Program-made: the position numbers and the translations under genes
Part shown: one piece after another, positions 1 to 10,754 of the stretch
Numbering within the stretch: the stretch's first letter is position 1
Layout: the number at the start of each line of letters is the position of its first letter
Assembly: GCA_037176725.1 (NCBI GenBank)
Contig: JAZBRS010000035.1
Coordinates: forward strand, 50,974,001-51,038,000
Source: Posidonia oceanica
Lineage: Eukaryota > Streptophyta > Magnoliopsida > Alismatales > Posidoniaceae
DNA length: 64,000 bases
Direction of reading: 5' to 3'
Notes under the pieces: model-generated
What the model was told of the DNA's origin: nothing
Seen by the model: the letters and a program-made list of their open reading frames with translations, nothing else
Database searches by the model: none

Positions 1-118
1 ATGCTCCTTGCACTGCCATCAGCAGCCCCAGTGCTTCCTGCACTACCGACAGCAGACCTTGCCGACAGCACCAGCAGCGTAGGAGCGGACCCAGTTCCTC
101 CATCCTGAGGTTGCTGAC
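1..118 (+). pseudogene. Tail of gag-like coding region, element C
   Basis: Reading from base 1, a Pro/Ala/Ser/Asp-rich stretch runs to a stop at about 106. It aligns with element B around 19946-20110, sharing short repeats such as ALPSA and the segment before the GTAAGTCC/GTACGTCC step. No catalytic domain is present. It is the end of a gag-derived low-complexity tail, joined directly to non-coding sequence where a complete element would continue into protease and RT. Confidence 0.55.
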
Positions 119-386
119 AGGTACGTCCCTCTTACTTTCTCCTTTATTTCTTGCTTTGTCTTTTCGTTTCTTTTCGTTTTGTTTTGCGTTTTCTCACCAT
201 GTCAGAAAACCCATAAAAAATACAAAACACATGAAAAACCCAAAAACATGCATTTTCTTTTTTTGCGTGTACATTCCATTTTTCTGCATCCTAGAAAACC
301 AAAAAAAAAACAACAAAAAAATAAAAAATACTAAAAACAAACAAAAACATGTTTCTCCTTCCTTCCAGTTTTTGATTTTATGTTTT
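119..386 (+). other. A/T-rich spacer of element C, left part
   Basis: This stretch is rich in AAAAAC/CATAAAA words (for example 205-350). Its sequence recurs after the solo LTR at 4080-4340, in element B at about 20150-20610, and in element D on the other strand at about 63600-63860. Two diverged units of roughly 180 bp can be seen, each ending in a TTTTGATTTTATGTTTT-like word. No coding potential beyond low-complexity reading frames. Confidence 0.6.
382..386. repeat. Target duplication GTTTT, left of solo LTR
   Basis: GTTTT lies immediately before the LTR start TGTAGACACC at 387. The five bases after the LTR end (4080-4084) are GTTTC, one mismatch. The word ATGTTTTCC occurs uninterrupted in the matching spacer of element B near 20511, which fits an insertion here. 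Confidence 0.6.
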
Positions 387-609
387 TGTAGACACCTCAT
401 TCTGACAGCCTGGAAGTTGGTGGTTTCTCCTGCAAGTTTGCTTGGACTCTGGGATGGCTCTCTTTTTTCAGACTAACCCATTTCTACCCAAAATCAAACC
501 TAAAACCCCACCTAAACCCCAAAACCTCAACCCAAGCCTTTTACACTTCTTTAAACCTTTTTTAAGCCCAAGCCCAAGCCCAAGTCCATTTCAGCCTTTG
601 GCCTTCTGG

Positions 610-2925
610 GCATGTTGAACGCTGGCACGGGTAGCGTCCAACATTGGACGCGCCCTATGCTAGCGTACAACGTTGGACACGTTCTGCATTAGCGTCCAAT
701 GGCTCAGGAGCTGCAGCGGATGCTCCGCCACCTTCGGCTCACCTCCCGTCCTCTCCACCGCCCGTACACACTTACTACCCATCCTCTCATCCACTGCAGG
801 CCATCCACTACCTTCCAAGCCGTAGTAACTCCACTTACTAGCCGTCTCCCTTGCCCCAGCCCCTTTTCTGCTCACTCCACCCTCATTGTAGCCGCCGTTT
901 GACACCAACGACTTCGGCGACCTTCTGGCAAGCCCACGCCCTTCGCCTGCCATGCCTCGTGGCCTCCCACTCACACCCAAGCCTGCCATAGCCCTGCAAA
1001 ACCTACCAACCTCCTCTGCAACCTCTACCGCTCTCGGTTGAGGAACCCAGCACCCAACACAAAACAGTGACCTTCTTGGCATTGCACAGCTCACCACACT
1101 CACCTAAGAGAGAATTGAGCGATACCAGAGCCAAGAGTGATCTCCCACCTTCACTCCCAGACCTCCGGCGCCCTCTCCTGTGCCTCCTACACGTTCTACA
1201 ACCTCACCGGAGTTCGCCTACCACAAGCTCTCGCAGTGCCGGCGAAGAACGCGAACAGCCACCTCAAGCTGCGGCAAGGTTGGTTCTCGATCCTCGTAGC
1301 TCATGCATGTCTGTAGGAACGTTCCTAGATGATTTCCATGCCTTATTGCACAGCACACACCCCTCCCCACCTTGGCTTTCCAGCCGCAAGGAGGAGGAGG
1401 TGGGTGGAGCAATCCACCCACCTATTTCTGGCACCAAGCATACCACCATGCTTGTCGTCGGCCACACTTGCTCACTAGCAAGTTTGTTTGAGGTTTTGGG
1501 CCGATTTGGCTGTTGTCCTTGGCCAAGAGGATCATCGCCTTGTTGGACGCACAGACTGGTGCGTCCAACGTTGGACGCTGCAAGGTCAGGCATCCAACAC
1601 CCTGCTATGCCTTGTCTGCCTTTGCTTTTGCTTTGAAGCTTGCCATGCTTTATTGTGCTTGCCTTTTATGAGTCTGTGCTACATGCTATCCTTACATGTT
1701 TACAGATGCTGTGCCATGCCTGTTTTCTTGTTTGATTCTATCTTGAATCAATTTTGCATGCTTTAGGTCATTCTACTGTCTGCCTACGTTGGACGCTGGA
1801 GTGAGCCACGTCCAACGTTGGACGCTGGTTCATCCAGGGTCCTACATATCTGCTAGCTTATATCTACTGCCATGCTTGTATCTTGCTTCTTTTTGAAATT
1901 TATACATGATCCATGCATGTTTAGTGATGCCTGGCCCCTATGGCAACCATGTTTAGGCTTGCTAATCTCCTCTCAAGTTGCATGCTAATTTTTATAGGTT
2001 TTTACCCTTTAGTCCTATGCATGTTCTTTCTTACTCGCTTCTCATGGATTATATGCTTGGTATGAGTTTTTTTTCTTGATCTGGCATGTCATCAGTAGCT
2101 TGCAAGCATGTTTAAGTGGGGTTTAGAGCTGAGCTCCCCCTTTGCAAGTAGGTTTGCATTCTGCATGTGTTGGACGCTGGGGACTTCAGCGTCCTACGTT
2201 AGACGTTGCTGTTGCCAGCATCTAACGTCGCTGCTCATTTACTTTGGCTTTAAGTGTTTGCATGATGCTCTGATCCATACGTTCGCATGATTTCTGTGCT
2301 TATATGCTTGCTTAGGCTTCATAGCAACTGCTCCTCAGCTTTTATAGTTTATATGCTAGTTTTATGCAGAGTTTTTTTTCATTTGTGCCTCCTAGTGCAT
2401 TGTATGCTGCTGTTCCTCACGTCCAACGTTGGACGCTGGCTCAGCTTGCGTCCAACGCTCTGGTTGGGTTATCTTCCTTACATGCCTTGCAAATGTTGCT
2501 TTTCTTGGATTTTCCATATCCTATGCTCGCATGACTAGCTTATACCTGCTTATAGTAGCCTAAAGGCATGCTTACATACTTTGTTCATCATTTGTGTGCT
2601 GATTTGCTTTGCTGTCCTTTGGCCTGTGTTGGACGCCAGTCCCTCTAGCGTCTAACGTTGGACGCCATGCTCTCAGCCATCCATTGACCTCCTTGTTTGA
2701 AATGCTGATCTTTGCTTGCATCTTGCTCTGAATCTGCTTCTGGTTTGCTGTCCCATTTGCCCTACATGTCATGCACCTATTCTATTGTTTTTCTGCATCT
2801 GCATCGCATTCATATAGCTAGAATGCATCATTTTTTTAAACTGCATGCTGTTTGTCTCCAGCAGGTGTTCGACACCAGCAGTACCAGCGTCCAACATTGG
2901 ACATAGGTATTGCTACGTCCAATGC
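610..2925 (+). repeat. Palindrome series GCGTCCAACGTTGGACGC in U3 of solo LTR
   Basis: Seven sites carry full or mutated versions of an 18-base perfect palindrome, centred near 642, 1570, 1816, 2200, 2430, 2658 and 2895. The copy at 1561-1578 is perfect. Half-sites (GTTGGACGCTGG or GCGTCCAAC) flank most centres. Several intervals are about 225-245 bp. The same sites with the same spacing occur in the LTRs of A and D. The function is unknown; a promoter or enhancer element, or the core of a diverged 230-bp repeat, are possibilities. Confidence 0.8.
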
Positions 2926-3120
2926 TTGCAGTTGGCTGAACCTGATTTTAAAACGCCGATTTAGTTTCTTTCACCGTTTTCCGTGTTTTATTGCTTCTTG
3001 CACATACTGCTACCCCCATGCATGCTACCTGACCCCTGTTTTGGTTTGGCACCTCGCCTTGCACGCTTTCTCGTGGTTTTCGCCCCAGATTCGCTTTCGC
3101 TTTCTCTTTTGCATATTGCA

Positions 3121-3435
3121 CGCTTTGGCATCGTTTTCCACGCTTTGGCATCATTTTCCGCACCTTTGCATCGTTCTCCGTGCTTTTGCCCTGTTTCCCG
3201 TGCTTGCAACGTTTTCCGTGCTTCTACATCGTTTCCCGTGCTTGCATCGTTTTTTGTGCCTTTGCATTGTTCTTTACGCTTCTGCATCGTTTCCTGCGCC
3301 TTAGCATCGTTTTCCGCGCTTTCACATCGTTCTCTGCGCTTTTAGATCGTTTCTCGTGCTTGCATCGTTTTCCACGCTCTTGCATCGTTTTCCGTGCTTT
3401 CGCATTGTTTTCCGCACTCGCACCGTTTTCTACGC
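3121..3435 (+). repeat. 18-20 bp tandem repeat in solo LTR
   Basis: About 16 units resembling GCATCGTTTTCCGTGCTTT follow one another. Matching arrays on the minus strand are shorter: roughly 24935-25075 and 45203-45318 in the LTRs of A, and 57215-57385 in D. The array is a variable-number repeat and explains part of the LTR length differences. The 102-121 residue reading frames across it are repeat artefacts. Confidence 0.85.
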
Positions 3436-3519
3436 CTGCTTTGGTTTATCCCTTGCATGTCACTTGCATTGCCTGGTTTTCCCCGTAGTTTTGTTTTATC
3501 GCCTGCATTTGCATTAGGA

Positions 3520-4079
3520 CAATGATGCTTACTGCCTAGGAGTTCTCACGAAACAGGGTTCGCCCAGTTCGGAACACTAGCAGCACTGCTGACCACATAG
3601 ATAGCACGTTTATTTCTCATGCATAGCAATCAAACATTCATTGCATTTAGGCATTAGGCAAGCATCTTCCTGCATTAGCGAGCGAGATTGCCTAAGAAAG
3701 ACCGACTCTCAGACGTATCAGAGGTGCCTAACACCTTCCCCATGCGTAATAGGAGTCCTTGCCCTTTCTCTTAGCCTGCAATGACCTTTCCTTCATCCTA
3801 GGCACGAGTCATAGCATAGCATCGCATTGTGTTGCATCGCATCTCTTTGCATCCGGTTTTGCATGTCTTTCATGCATTACCCTCGATTTTTCTTATCTCC
3901 CAACTTAATGGACTTGGTGGCAACTATGATTTGTCTTATCATTTCTTTTTCTTCTTTTGCCAGCGTTTCCGAGTCAAGTTTTTTGCCTCAGATCCTGTCA
4001 CATATAGTGAGCCTATTTTGATCGGTGCACACGAGCTTTGGCATCGTGCATGGACGATCAGAATTATAGGATTACTACA
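3520..4079 (+). promoter_or_regulatory. Shared LTR tail (R-U5-like), solo LTR
   Basis: This block recurs with the same word order in all LTR types here: an ATGATGCTTACTGCCTAG start, a GTTCGGAACACTAGCAGC word, the inverted pair GGTGCCTAACACC, a TGGCGACT-like word and a terminal hairpin (GATCGGTGCAC paired to GTGCATGGACGATC, 4020-4059). Copies are at 10755-11345, 15876-16475, 49461-50062 (plus) and 24276-24860, 44562-45140, 56556-57150 (minus). Conservation beside the primer site suggests a role in the transcript, such as reverse-transcription initiation or 3'-end formation. That role is inferred. Confidence 0.65.
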
Positions 4080-4385
4080 GTTTCCATAAAACAAAAAACC
4101 CATAAAAACTACAAAACCAATGAAAAATCCAAAAACACACATTCTTCTCCTTGCATGCACACATCCCTTCCTGCATGTGCATATCTTTTCCTACATCCTG
4201 TAAAAGACAAAAGCATCTAAAAAATAAAAAAAAACAAAAAACAACAAAAACATGCTTTCCCTTTCCACTGGTTTTGATTTTATGTTTTTCTAAAAAAGCA
4301 AAAACCATAAAAATCACAAAATCCACAAAGCCCAAAAACATGTGTAAAATACACAAACACAAACATTTGCATAATCCCATAAACC
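4080..4385 (+). other. A/T-rich spacer of element C, right part
   Basis: This continues the spacer interrupted at 386, with CATAAAA and AAAAAC words and a second copy of the roughly 180-bp unit. No gene is visible. Confidence 0.6.
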
Positions 4386-5405
4386 TGGTTTTGGATAACA
4401 AGCAGCAGTATCGAAAGGGTGTCAAGCATTGACAATCTCAGGCAGAACTCACCCGAGCAGCGCCATTTCTTGCATGTGGCCACAAAGTGAGACTGAGAGT
4501 AGATCAGAACATCTCACTGAGCTCAAGACTCCCAGAAGTGAGATCCACCCTATCAAGAGAGTCCACCAGACATGGAGAGGACCAAAGTAGAGCAGAGCAT
4601 AGCCAGAGGCTGTCTGTACATACAGTAGAGGCTAAGGGTGTATGCCGACCAGCCAAACTCTTAATGCCTCATTCGGGACCGCTACCCCAAGAGGGCGAAG
4701 ACATGCATATCCAAAAGACTAGGGATCATGTGAGAAAAATATGATAACAAGATATGCATGCTGGGCATAAAAGAAAAATGAAGAAAGAAGTCGAAGAAAT
4801 AAGACGCCCATGAGAGGAGTGACTCGGACAAGCATCGAAGCCCTCTCAACTTTCAACTCCAAGCACCACATCGCTAACTACACGGGGAACATTATCAGGA
4901 GGAGCTGGCCCCACCCTCCGAGCGAAGCAACACGCTCCAACTCCTTTGTGCAGACAACAACTCTACCTCCCTGGTAGGCTAGATGCAACTCCAGTCACTC
5001 AAGAGGGGAAAAGAAATATCATTCCGAGTGCGTTAAAAGCGATAGCTAGTCCCTGAGGAATTGAGACGAAGGCTATGAAGCTACATCCAACGCTTCTGCT
5101 ATCCACATGCAGCCAAAGGCTATGTTCTGCAAAGCTGAGACCTCTTCCTGAACAAGGAATGAGAATGAGAGCCACCAACCACAACTCGGCATGGCGTTGC
5201 TCGAGGATCGAGAATCCCCTGAGTCAGAAAACACAGAAGCATCCTCTTGGCAACAGCTACTTTTGATCATAAGCCACCAAAAACATAATTGCATGATAAT
5301 CTGTCTTCCCCTTCTATCGTTTTCAAAAACCAGAGTCAAGGACGAGCACTATTTGCCTGACCTCGCTGAGAGGCTCCGTGTTTTCTCAAAAGTTTTGGCC
5401 CCCCA
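4386..5405 (+). other. Conserved non-coding blocks alpha and beta, element C
   Basis: From about 4400 (GGGTGTCAAGCATTGACAA) to 5405 the sequence aligns block for block with element B 20640-21680 and, reversed, with D 62490-63600. Landmarks are CTCACCCGAGCAGCGCCAT, a GAGAGTCCACCAGACATGG word, GACAACTCTACCTCC(T)TGGTAGG, and ACAACTCGGCATGGCGTTGC. Short frames in each copy show similar peptides (for example around GVTRTSIEA at 4815-4845), but no copy has an intact ORF or a known domain. It may be a relic of an old coding insert or a conserved untranslated block. Confidence 0.55.
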
Positions 5406-6585
5406 TCGTGTTGGGTGGTCTATGATGATCGGCATGTCCATCGTTTGTTACCTCGTGACGCTACACCGCATGCCCACTTTGAGACCATTGCACACCCACC
5501 ACGATGGGTCTCCGTTTTCCTTATTGTATCCCTCGCACTTTCCTTGCATTTGCATCGCATCAACCCATTGCATTCCCCACCAACATTGCACATCGCACGG
5601 TGAGCCCTTACATCCATCTCATTGCACCGGGCTGGCAGCCCTAACTGCCTAATTGATGCCTGTCAAAATGTCTTTATCGGGCTGATAGCCCTAACTATCT
5701 AGCGATGAGTCCGTTAACTTATCACCGGGCTGGCAGCCCTAACTGCTCGGTTGACACCCGTCATTCTATCTAGCTCCTTCATGTCTATCCAGGCTGGTAG
5801 CCCTAACTGCTTGGTCGACACCCGTTAAAATGTCACCCACGGGCTGATAGCCCTAACCATCCGCTGATGATTCCATTAACTCCTCACCAGGCTGGTACCC
5901 CTAACTACTCGGTTGGCAAACACGTTAGTTTTGTCTCCTCTTTGCATTTCGATGCCAAGGGCGCTTCGACTGTCTCCTAGTATCTTTCACCGATACCAAG
6001 GGCATCTTTATTTGGCTGTCCTATGGTATCACATTCCCATCTGCATTGGGCTAACATCCCTAACTGTTACGGGAATGTCTACGGACCTCGGCCACACCTT
6101 CGGATATCGGCATTCCCTTTGCATATATGGTTACAAGTCATCCCACTTGTGATCACCTCTCCTGCCTGACAAACTCGCTGGCCTGTCACCACCTTCGATG
6201 CCAAGGGTGTTTCGGCTGTCCCCTGGTATCATTCCTGAAACTAGGGGCATCCCTTTTTGTTTCCCTTTGGTATCGTCTCACCCTCATTAGGCTAACATCC
6301 CCAACTGTCGCGGGACGACCTACGGACCTATGCCGCGCCATCCGGTTCGATATACCCACCACTCTCCACCATCATCAGGGCTGATAGCCTTAACTATTCG
6401 GCGATGAGTCGATTAACTCCTCACAGGGCCGATAATCGTTAACTATCCGGTGATGAGTCCTTTAACTCCTCGCAGGCTGATAGCCCCAACTATCCGGTGA
6501 TGAGTCTGTCAACTCCTCACATGACTGATAACTCCTAACTATCCGGCGATAGGTCCTTTAACTTATCACCTTTCGTCATAGTGTA
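5406..6585 (+). repeat. Hairpin-rich repeat block (gamma), element C
   Basis: Repeated units contain a short palindrome GGGCTGATAGCCC or GGGCTGGCAGCCC, then TAACTATCC or TAACTGCTC, then a second inverted pair such as GATGAG...AACTCCTC or GTGATAGG...CTTATCAC. Good copies are at 5615-5900 and 6370-6585. Between them are longer inverted words built on CCCTGGTATC and GATACCAGGGG (5960-6010, 6200-6260). Matching blocks are in B (21690-22625) and D (61480-62480). No coding function is evident. Confidence 0.75.
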
Positions 6586-6589
6586 ATAG

Positions 6590-7090
6590 CATTCTATTGC
6601 ATAGCATTAGCATCTCATTACATGACATCATGTAGCTTCTTTGTATCCCCATAGAGTCAGTCCTAGTGTTGCATTTCATCACCACACGGACATCGCGCAC
6701 CTAAGATCCGAACCTATGGTTTGCGTATTGCCTAAGGTAGCATCCTTAGCACTCGCAACTCTATGCAGCTTGCCTGCTTTGGATGATACTCACAGTAGTG
6801 CGCGGTCAGGATCGTTTTCTCGATTTTGCGTGCCCGACGTCACATTGTATATACACTGCATTTCACTGCATAACATCCCATAACATTGCATTCTCATTGC
6901 GCTGCTATACTCTCTGTAGTCATCACACCAATTTCCGCATTCCGCATTCCCGGACATGGCATACTTAGGAATTGAACCCCTGGTTCGTGCATTGCTTAAA
7001 GTGACATCCTCAGTACCCGTAGCTTTGTGAAGCTTGCCTGCTCAGTATGACACCCGCGGTAGTGCCTGGCCCAAGATGGCATCCTTGGCA
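6590..7090 (+). repeat. Diverged 260-bp repeat block (delta), element C
   Basis: Two diverged copies (about 6665-6880 and 6945-7080) share GATCCGAACC, CATCCTCAGCACCCGCA-like and GGTAGTG...GGCCAGGATCG words. Element B holds three copies with a period near 260 bp, and D holds at least one and a half. Non-coding. Confidence 0.6.
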
Positions 7091-7476
7091 TTACGTGCCT
7101 GCCACCGCATGCACATCCACAACATCTTGCATTTGATACCAAACCCACGCTGAAGCTACTTTGGCCTAGTGCATGTGCTTCGTCTGGATTTCTTTTACAC
7201 TAGCCAGCGACACCTTTGCATTGCATTTTTCCACTACAACCACGTGCATGCATCACTCACTTTTCCCCCAGTGGAGTACAACGCAATGAGCTTTAGTGTA
7301 AGCATAGCATTAGTGTAAGCATCACATCAGCATCTGCATTGAGGCAACGAGTCATGATTTTTGGTGTATCCGCTGAATAAGTGGCTCCCGCCAACAGCAA
7401 CACCTAACTCTCATCGGTGTCAGGTGGGGTGTCTTGTCAACCCTGAGCAGCAGCATCGGTCCCCTTGACCTCGCTC
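7091..7476 (+). other. Block before the polypurine tract (epsilon), element C
   Basis: A GCATTGCAT-rich stretch is followed by AACGAGTCATGATTTTTGGT (7345-7364) and GGTGTCAGGTGGGGTGTC (7418-7435). It aligns with the equivalent sequence ahead of the tract in B (23330-23777) and, on the other strand, A (27765-28060) and D (59994-60130). No ORF. Confidence 0.55.
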
Positions 7477-7489
7477 AGGGAGGGGCATC
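7477..7489 (+). promoter_or_regulatory. Polypurine tract, element C
   Basis: AGGGAGGGGCATC directly precedes the LTR start TGTAGACATC. The identical 13 bases precede the 3' LTR of B (23778-23790) and, reversed, of D (59981-59993); A differs at one base (27752-27764). The conserved word CTTGACCTCGCTC lies just upstream. It serves as primer for plus-strand DNA synthesis. Confidence 0.85.
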
Positions 7490-7704
7490 TGTAGACATCG
7501 CATTTTGACCCCTGCACTAATGGCTCTTCTCTGGTGGACTTAAACCTAGAAAACTTACACAAAAACCTCACATAAAACCTAGAAAACCACTCACTAAACC
7601 CTCACAAAACCTAGGATAAAACCTCAAACATAAACCCTAGAAATCCCATCTAAACCCTAGAAAACCATAGTGGCCCACACACCAAGCCCAAGCCCAAACA
7701 CCAA

Positions 7705-7975
7705 GCCATTTTTATTTTCCTTTTTTCTCTTTTCCTTTCTTCTCATTTTTTGATCTTTTTCTTTCTTCCTTCCTTTTCTTTCTCTTCTTCCTCTTTTTCG
7801 CCTCACACCAAGCCCAAGCCCACCAGCCTAAACCCTCCTTTTCTTTTTTTCTTCTCCTTCTTCTTCTTCTTTTTTCTTCTTCCTTTTCTTTTTCTTTCTC
7901 AGCCCAGTAGCCCGGCCCACTCCTTCCTCTCCTTCTCCCTCCTTCTTTCTTTTCTTTTTTCCTCTGCAAACCTCC
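7705..7975 (+). repeat. Pyrimidine-rich tract in LTR C
   Basis: About 270 bases are almost wholly C and T on the plus strand (for example TTCTTCTTCTTCTTTTTTC around 7857-7875). The minus strand therefore gives a Lys/Arg/Glu-rich frame that is compositional, not a protein. Such tracts can mark the transcribed leader after a start site; no TATA motif is clear enough to call. Confidence 0.6.
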
Positions 7976-8939
7976 CATGACAGCAACACAATCTCTTCTC
8001 CTTCTCCCTCCAGAAACTACCATCACATAGCACCCACGATCCACTTTCAAACTGCAACGACCTTCACTCCACGAACACCACCACCTTCGGTGGCTGAGGG
8101 GGACTGATAAAAAACCACCCAATCACACAGACAGGGAGGGGGGAAAAGAAAAACACAAAAGGAAAGACACACAGAACTACAGCACACACACACAGAATGA
8201 ACCCAATTTGGCATCCACAGTAATCCAGAATCACCCCTCGAATCCCCAATTCACTGCAACATGCAGCAACAGCAAGAAGAACCCATTTCCATCACCCAGA
8301 CACAAAACTGCAACCCATTCACCACAGCAATGCATCCCACTCACACAGTAAAACCAACACCCATAGGATCGCCTCTCCACCTCCCTCGAACCTCCACGAG
8401 TCCACTGGAGAAGCCCATACCCAGAGAGAGCCACAGAGAGAGAAAAAAACCCAAAAAATACACAGAGCACCCATCTCCTTCAAATCAGGAATTAAGTGGG
8501 AGAAGCGAGGTTTGGTCACGTTTGCAGCACGCCGCCACCACTAGTGCCCCCTCCGCCCTGCAGCACCTCGGCCGCAACCACCTGAGGTCGGCAGCCCACT
8601 CCGAGAGCTCACTCAGGTAATGGTTGCTCCCCTCTGCCTCGTGACTATCCCTTCTTGCTTCCCAGCCCATCGCCTATGTGTTTCATGCCCTATGTTGCTT
8701 TTTCTCTCGCCGGTCTTCTCCTTCTTCTCTGGCGACGACCGCCAGAAGAAAGCGTCGCTTCGCCGCACCAGTAGCCGCCACCGCCTATGGAGCTCACCCG
8801 AAGCACTACTGGACCTCCCCGGAGCTCGCTGCACCGTTGCCTGGACCGGAGGTGGCCCCCAGCAGGCCATCCACCTCCTTCTTCCCCGCAGCTCCGCCGG
8901 GTCACTGTTTCATTAAGATTTTAATTTAAAATCTTACTG

Positions 8940-10100
8940 CATTGAAATTTAGTCCTGCAGGTTTTTTAGTTTGCATTTAGGTCCAACGTTTGATTGAAAA
9001 TCATGTAATTTTGTTTTAAAACTTTACTGCATTGCATTTTAGTCCAGCATTTAAGTTTTATTACACATCAATCCTTCAGGCATTCATTTAAATCATTTAA
9101 TTTCGTTTTAAATCATACTGCATTACATTTTAATCCAACATTTTAGTTTAATTGCACATCAGTCCTTCATGCATTCATTCATATCATTTAATTCTTGTTT
9201 TAAATCATATTGCATTGAATAAAAGCCCAATAGTTAATTTTATTTGCATTCAAGTCCAGTGCATTTAACTACTTTTAAAAATCATATTGCATTGCATTTT
9301 AGTCCTGTAGTTTATTTTATTTGCACATCAGTCCAATTTACATCCATGAATCATTTAAATGCATGTTTTAAACTATATTACATTGCTGAAAAGTCCTGTG
9401 ATCTAGTTTATTTGCACTTTAGTCCAATTTGCATTCATCCATCATTTAAATGCATATTTAAACCATATTACATTGCTGAAAAGTCCTGTGATTATGTTGA
9501 TTTGCATTTAAGTCCTAGTTGCATTCATAACATCATTTAAGTTGCATTTTTAACCATATTGCATTGTAATAGAGTCCAATAGTTTTTTAAATTGCATATG
9601 AGTCCTAATTTTAAACTATTGCTTGTTTTCATGCCTGTTTTGCTTTGCATTTCAAACCTTGCAGTTTATTCTATTTGCATGTTGGTCCAAATGCTTAATT
9701 TCTGCATGCTCACACATCCCACTTTGCATTGCAATAAAAATTCAACAGTTTATCATATTTGCATGTTAGTCCATATGTTTAATTGTTGCCTACTTTCATG
9801 TTTGCTTTGCATTTGCAATAAAACCCAACAGTTAGGTCTAATTGCATGTTAGTCCTAAATTTCAACTGTTGCATGTTTGCATGTTTCTTTTACATCGTAC
9901 TTAGGTCTGGCATGTTTTCAAAACTACATGTAGGTCCATTTCTTACTCTGTTGCATGCATATCCTTTAATTAATGTTGCATTTCGCCCCTGCTGGCCTTC
10001 TACATTGCTGCATTACTTTTTAGCACAATTTTACTCTATTGCATTGCATTTTTCTATGTCATTGCACTTAGGCCCCTGTAGTTTACTTTAATTGCATTTA
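8940..10100 (+). repeat. 90-bp tandem repeat in LTR C
   Basis: Units contain ATTGCATTTTAGTCC, a TTTATTTGCA word, a second AGTCC and CATTTAAAT. Unit starts near 9031, 9124, 9212, 9293, 9381, 9471 and 9562 give a period of 81-93 bases; 9381 to 9471 is exactly 90. Diverged units continue to about 10100. The other LTR types here lack the array. Confidence 0.8.
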
Positions 10101-10754
10101 GGTCCCTATGTTTGCACTTTTGCATGCATTGCATTCTCATTGCATTTGCACATTCCCTCTTGCACTTTTCTTAACACCTTTTAGCCTCATTGCATGTAGA
10201 GTTCATTGCATTGCATGCATACATGGGCATTTTGCATTTAGGCCCCCATTTAGACCACTATTGCATCAGTATAGGATTTCATCTGGCCCTTGATCCATCT
10301 GACTTGATTTCTGAATAACTTTTGATCGGACTGTTGGATCTTCACGATCTAACCATTCTAGTCTTTCGGGTTGAATGATCTTTCATTCCAACCAAAGTTT
10401 ATTCATATCAGGCATCAGATCCTCAAGCTATGCTCACCTGAATCACTGCATATCACTCCTTGCCTTGTAACTTGCATCGCATGCATTGTTTTCTCGATCT
10501 GTCTTCTCGAGCACATAGATCAAGTTTTATCGCCCTTATTTTGCTTCCCTTTGTTTGTCGTACTCCTGCATTGCATGGTTTTCTGCTGCTGCTTTGTTTC
10601 CCCTTTGGGTGTCGCTATCTGCATTGCATGGTTTTACCCGATGTTTTGTTTCTCGCTTGCATTGCATAGTTTGCTGCTTCTGTTTTGTTTCCCCTTTGCA
10701 TGTCGCTGTCCGCATTGCGTGGTTTTACTCGATGTTTTGTTTCTCGCCTGCATT

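Larger units (their letters stand above)
387..4079 (+). mobile_element. Solo LTR, A-type, inside element C
   Basis: It starts TGTAGACACCTCATTCTGAC and ends GGATTACTACA, the termini of element A's LTRs. No polypurine tract precedes it and no primer site follows it; the spacer of element C resumes at once. It is therefore a solo LTR, left by recombination between the two LTRs of a complete element. It is 3693 bp, longer than the 3424-3476 bp LTRs of A and D, partly because its 20-bp tandem repeat has more units. U3 carries several copies of the GCGTCCAAC/GTTGGACGC palindrome, and the last 550 bp are the tail shared by all LTRs of this group. Confidence 0.85.

Noticed and set aside
1067..1636. 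189-residue frame in the solo LTR; similar 60-200 residue frames at 59100-59740
   Set aside because: They lie in GC-rich U3 sequence, are not conserved in frame between LTR copies, and have no domain.
2950..3490. Phe/Cys/Arg-rich frames over the LTR tandem repeat
   Set aside because: Direct translation of the 18-20 bp tandem repeat in several frames at once.
7712..8122. Lys/Arg-rich minus-strand frame that could suggest a basic nuclear protein
   Set aside because: It arises from the pyrimidine-rich tract of LTR C. Composition explains it.
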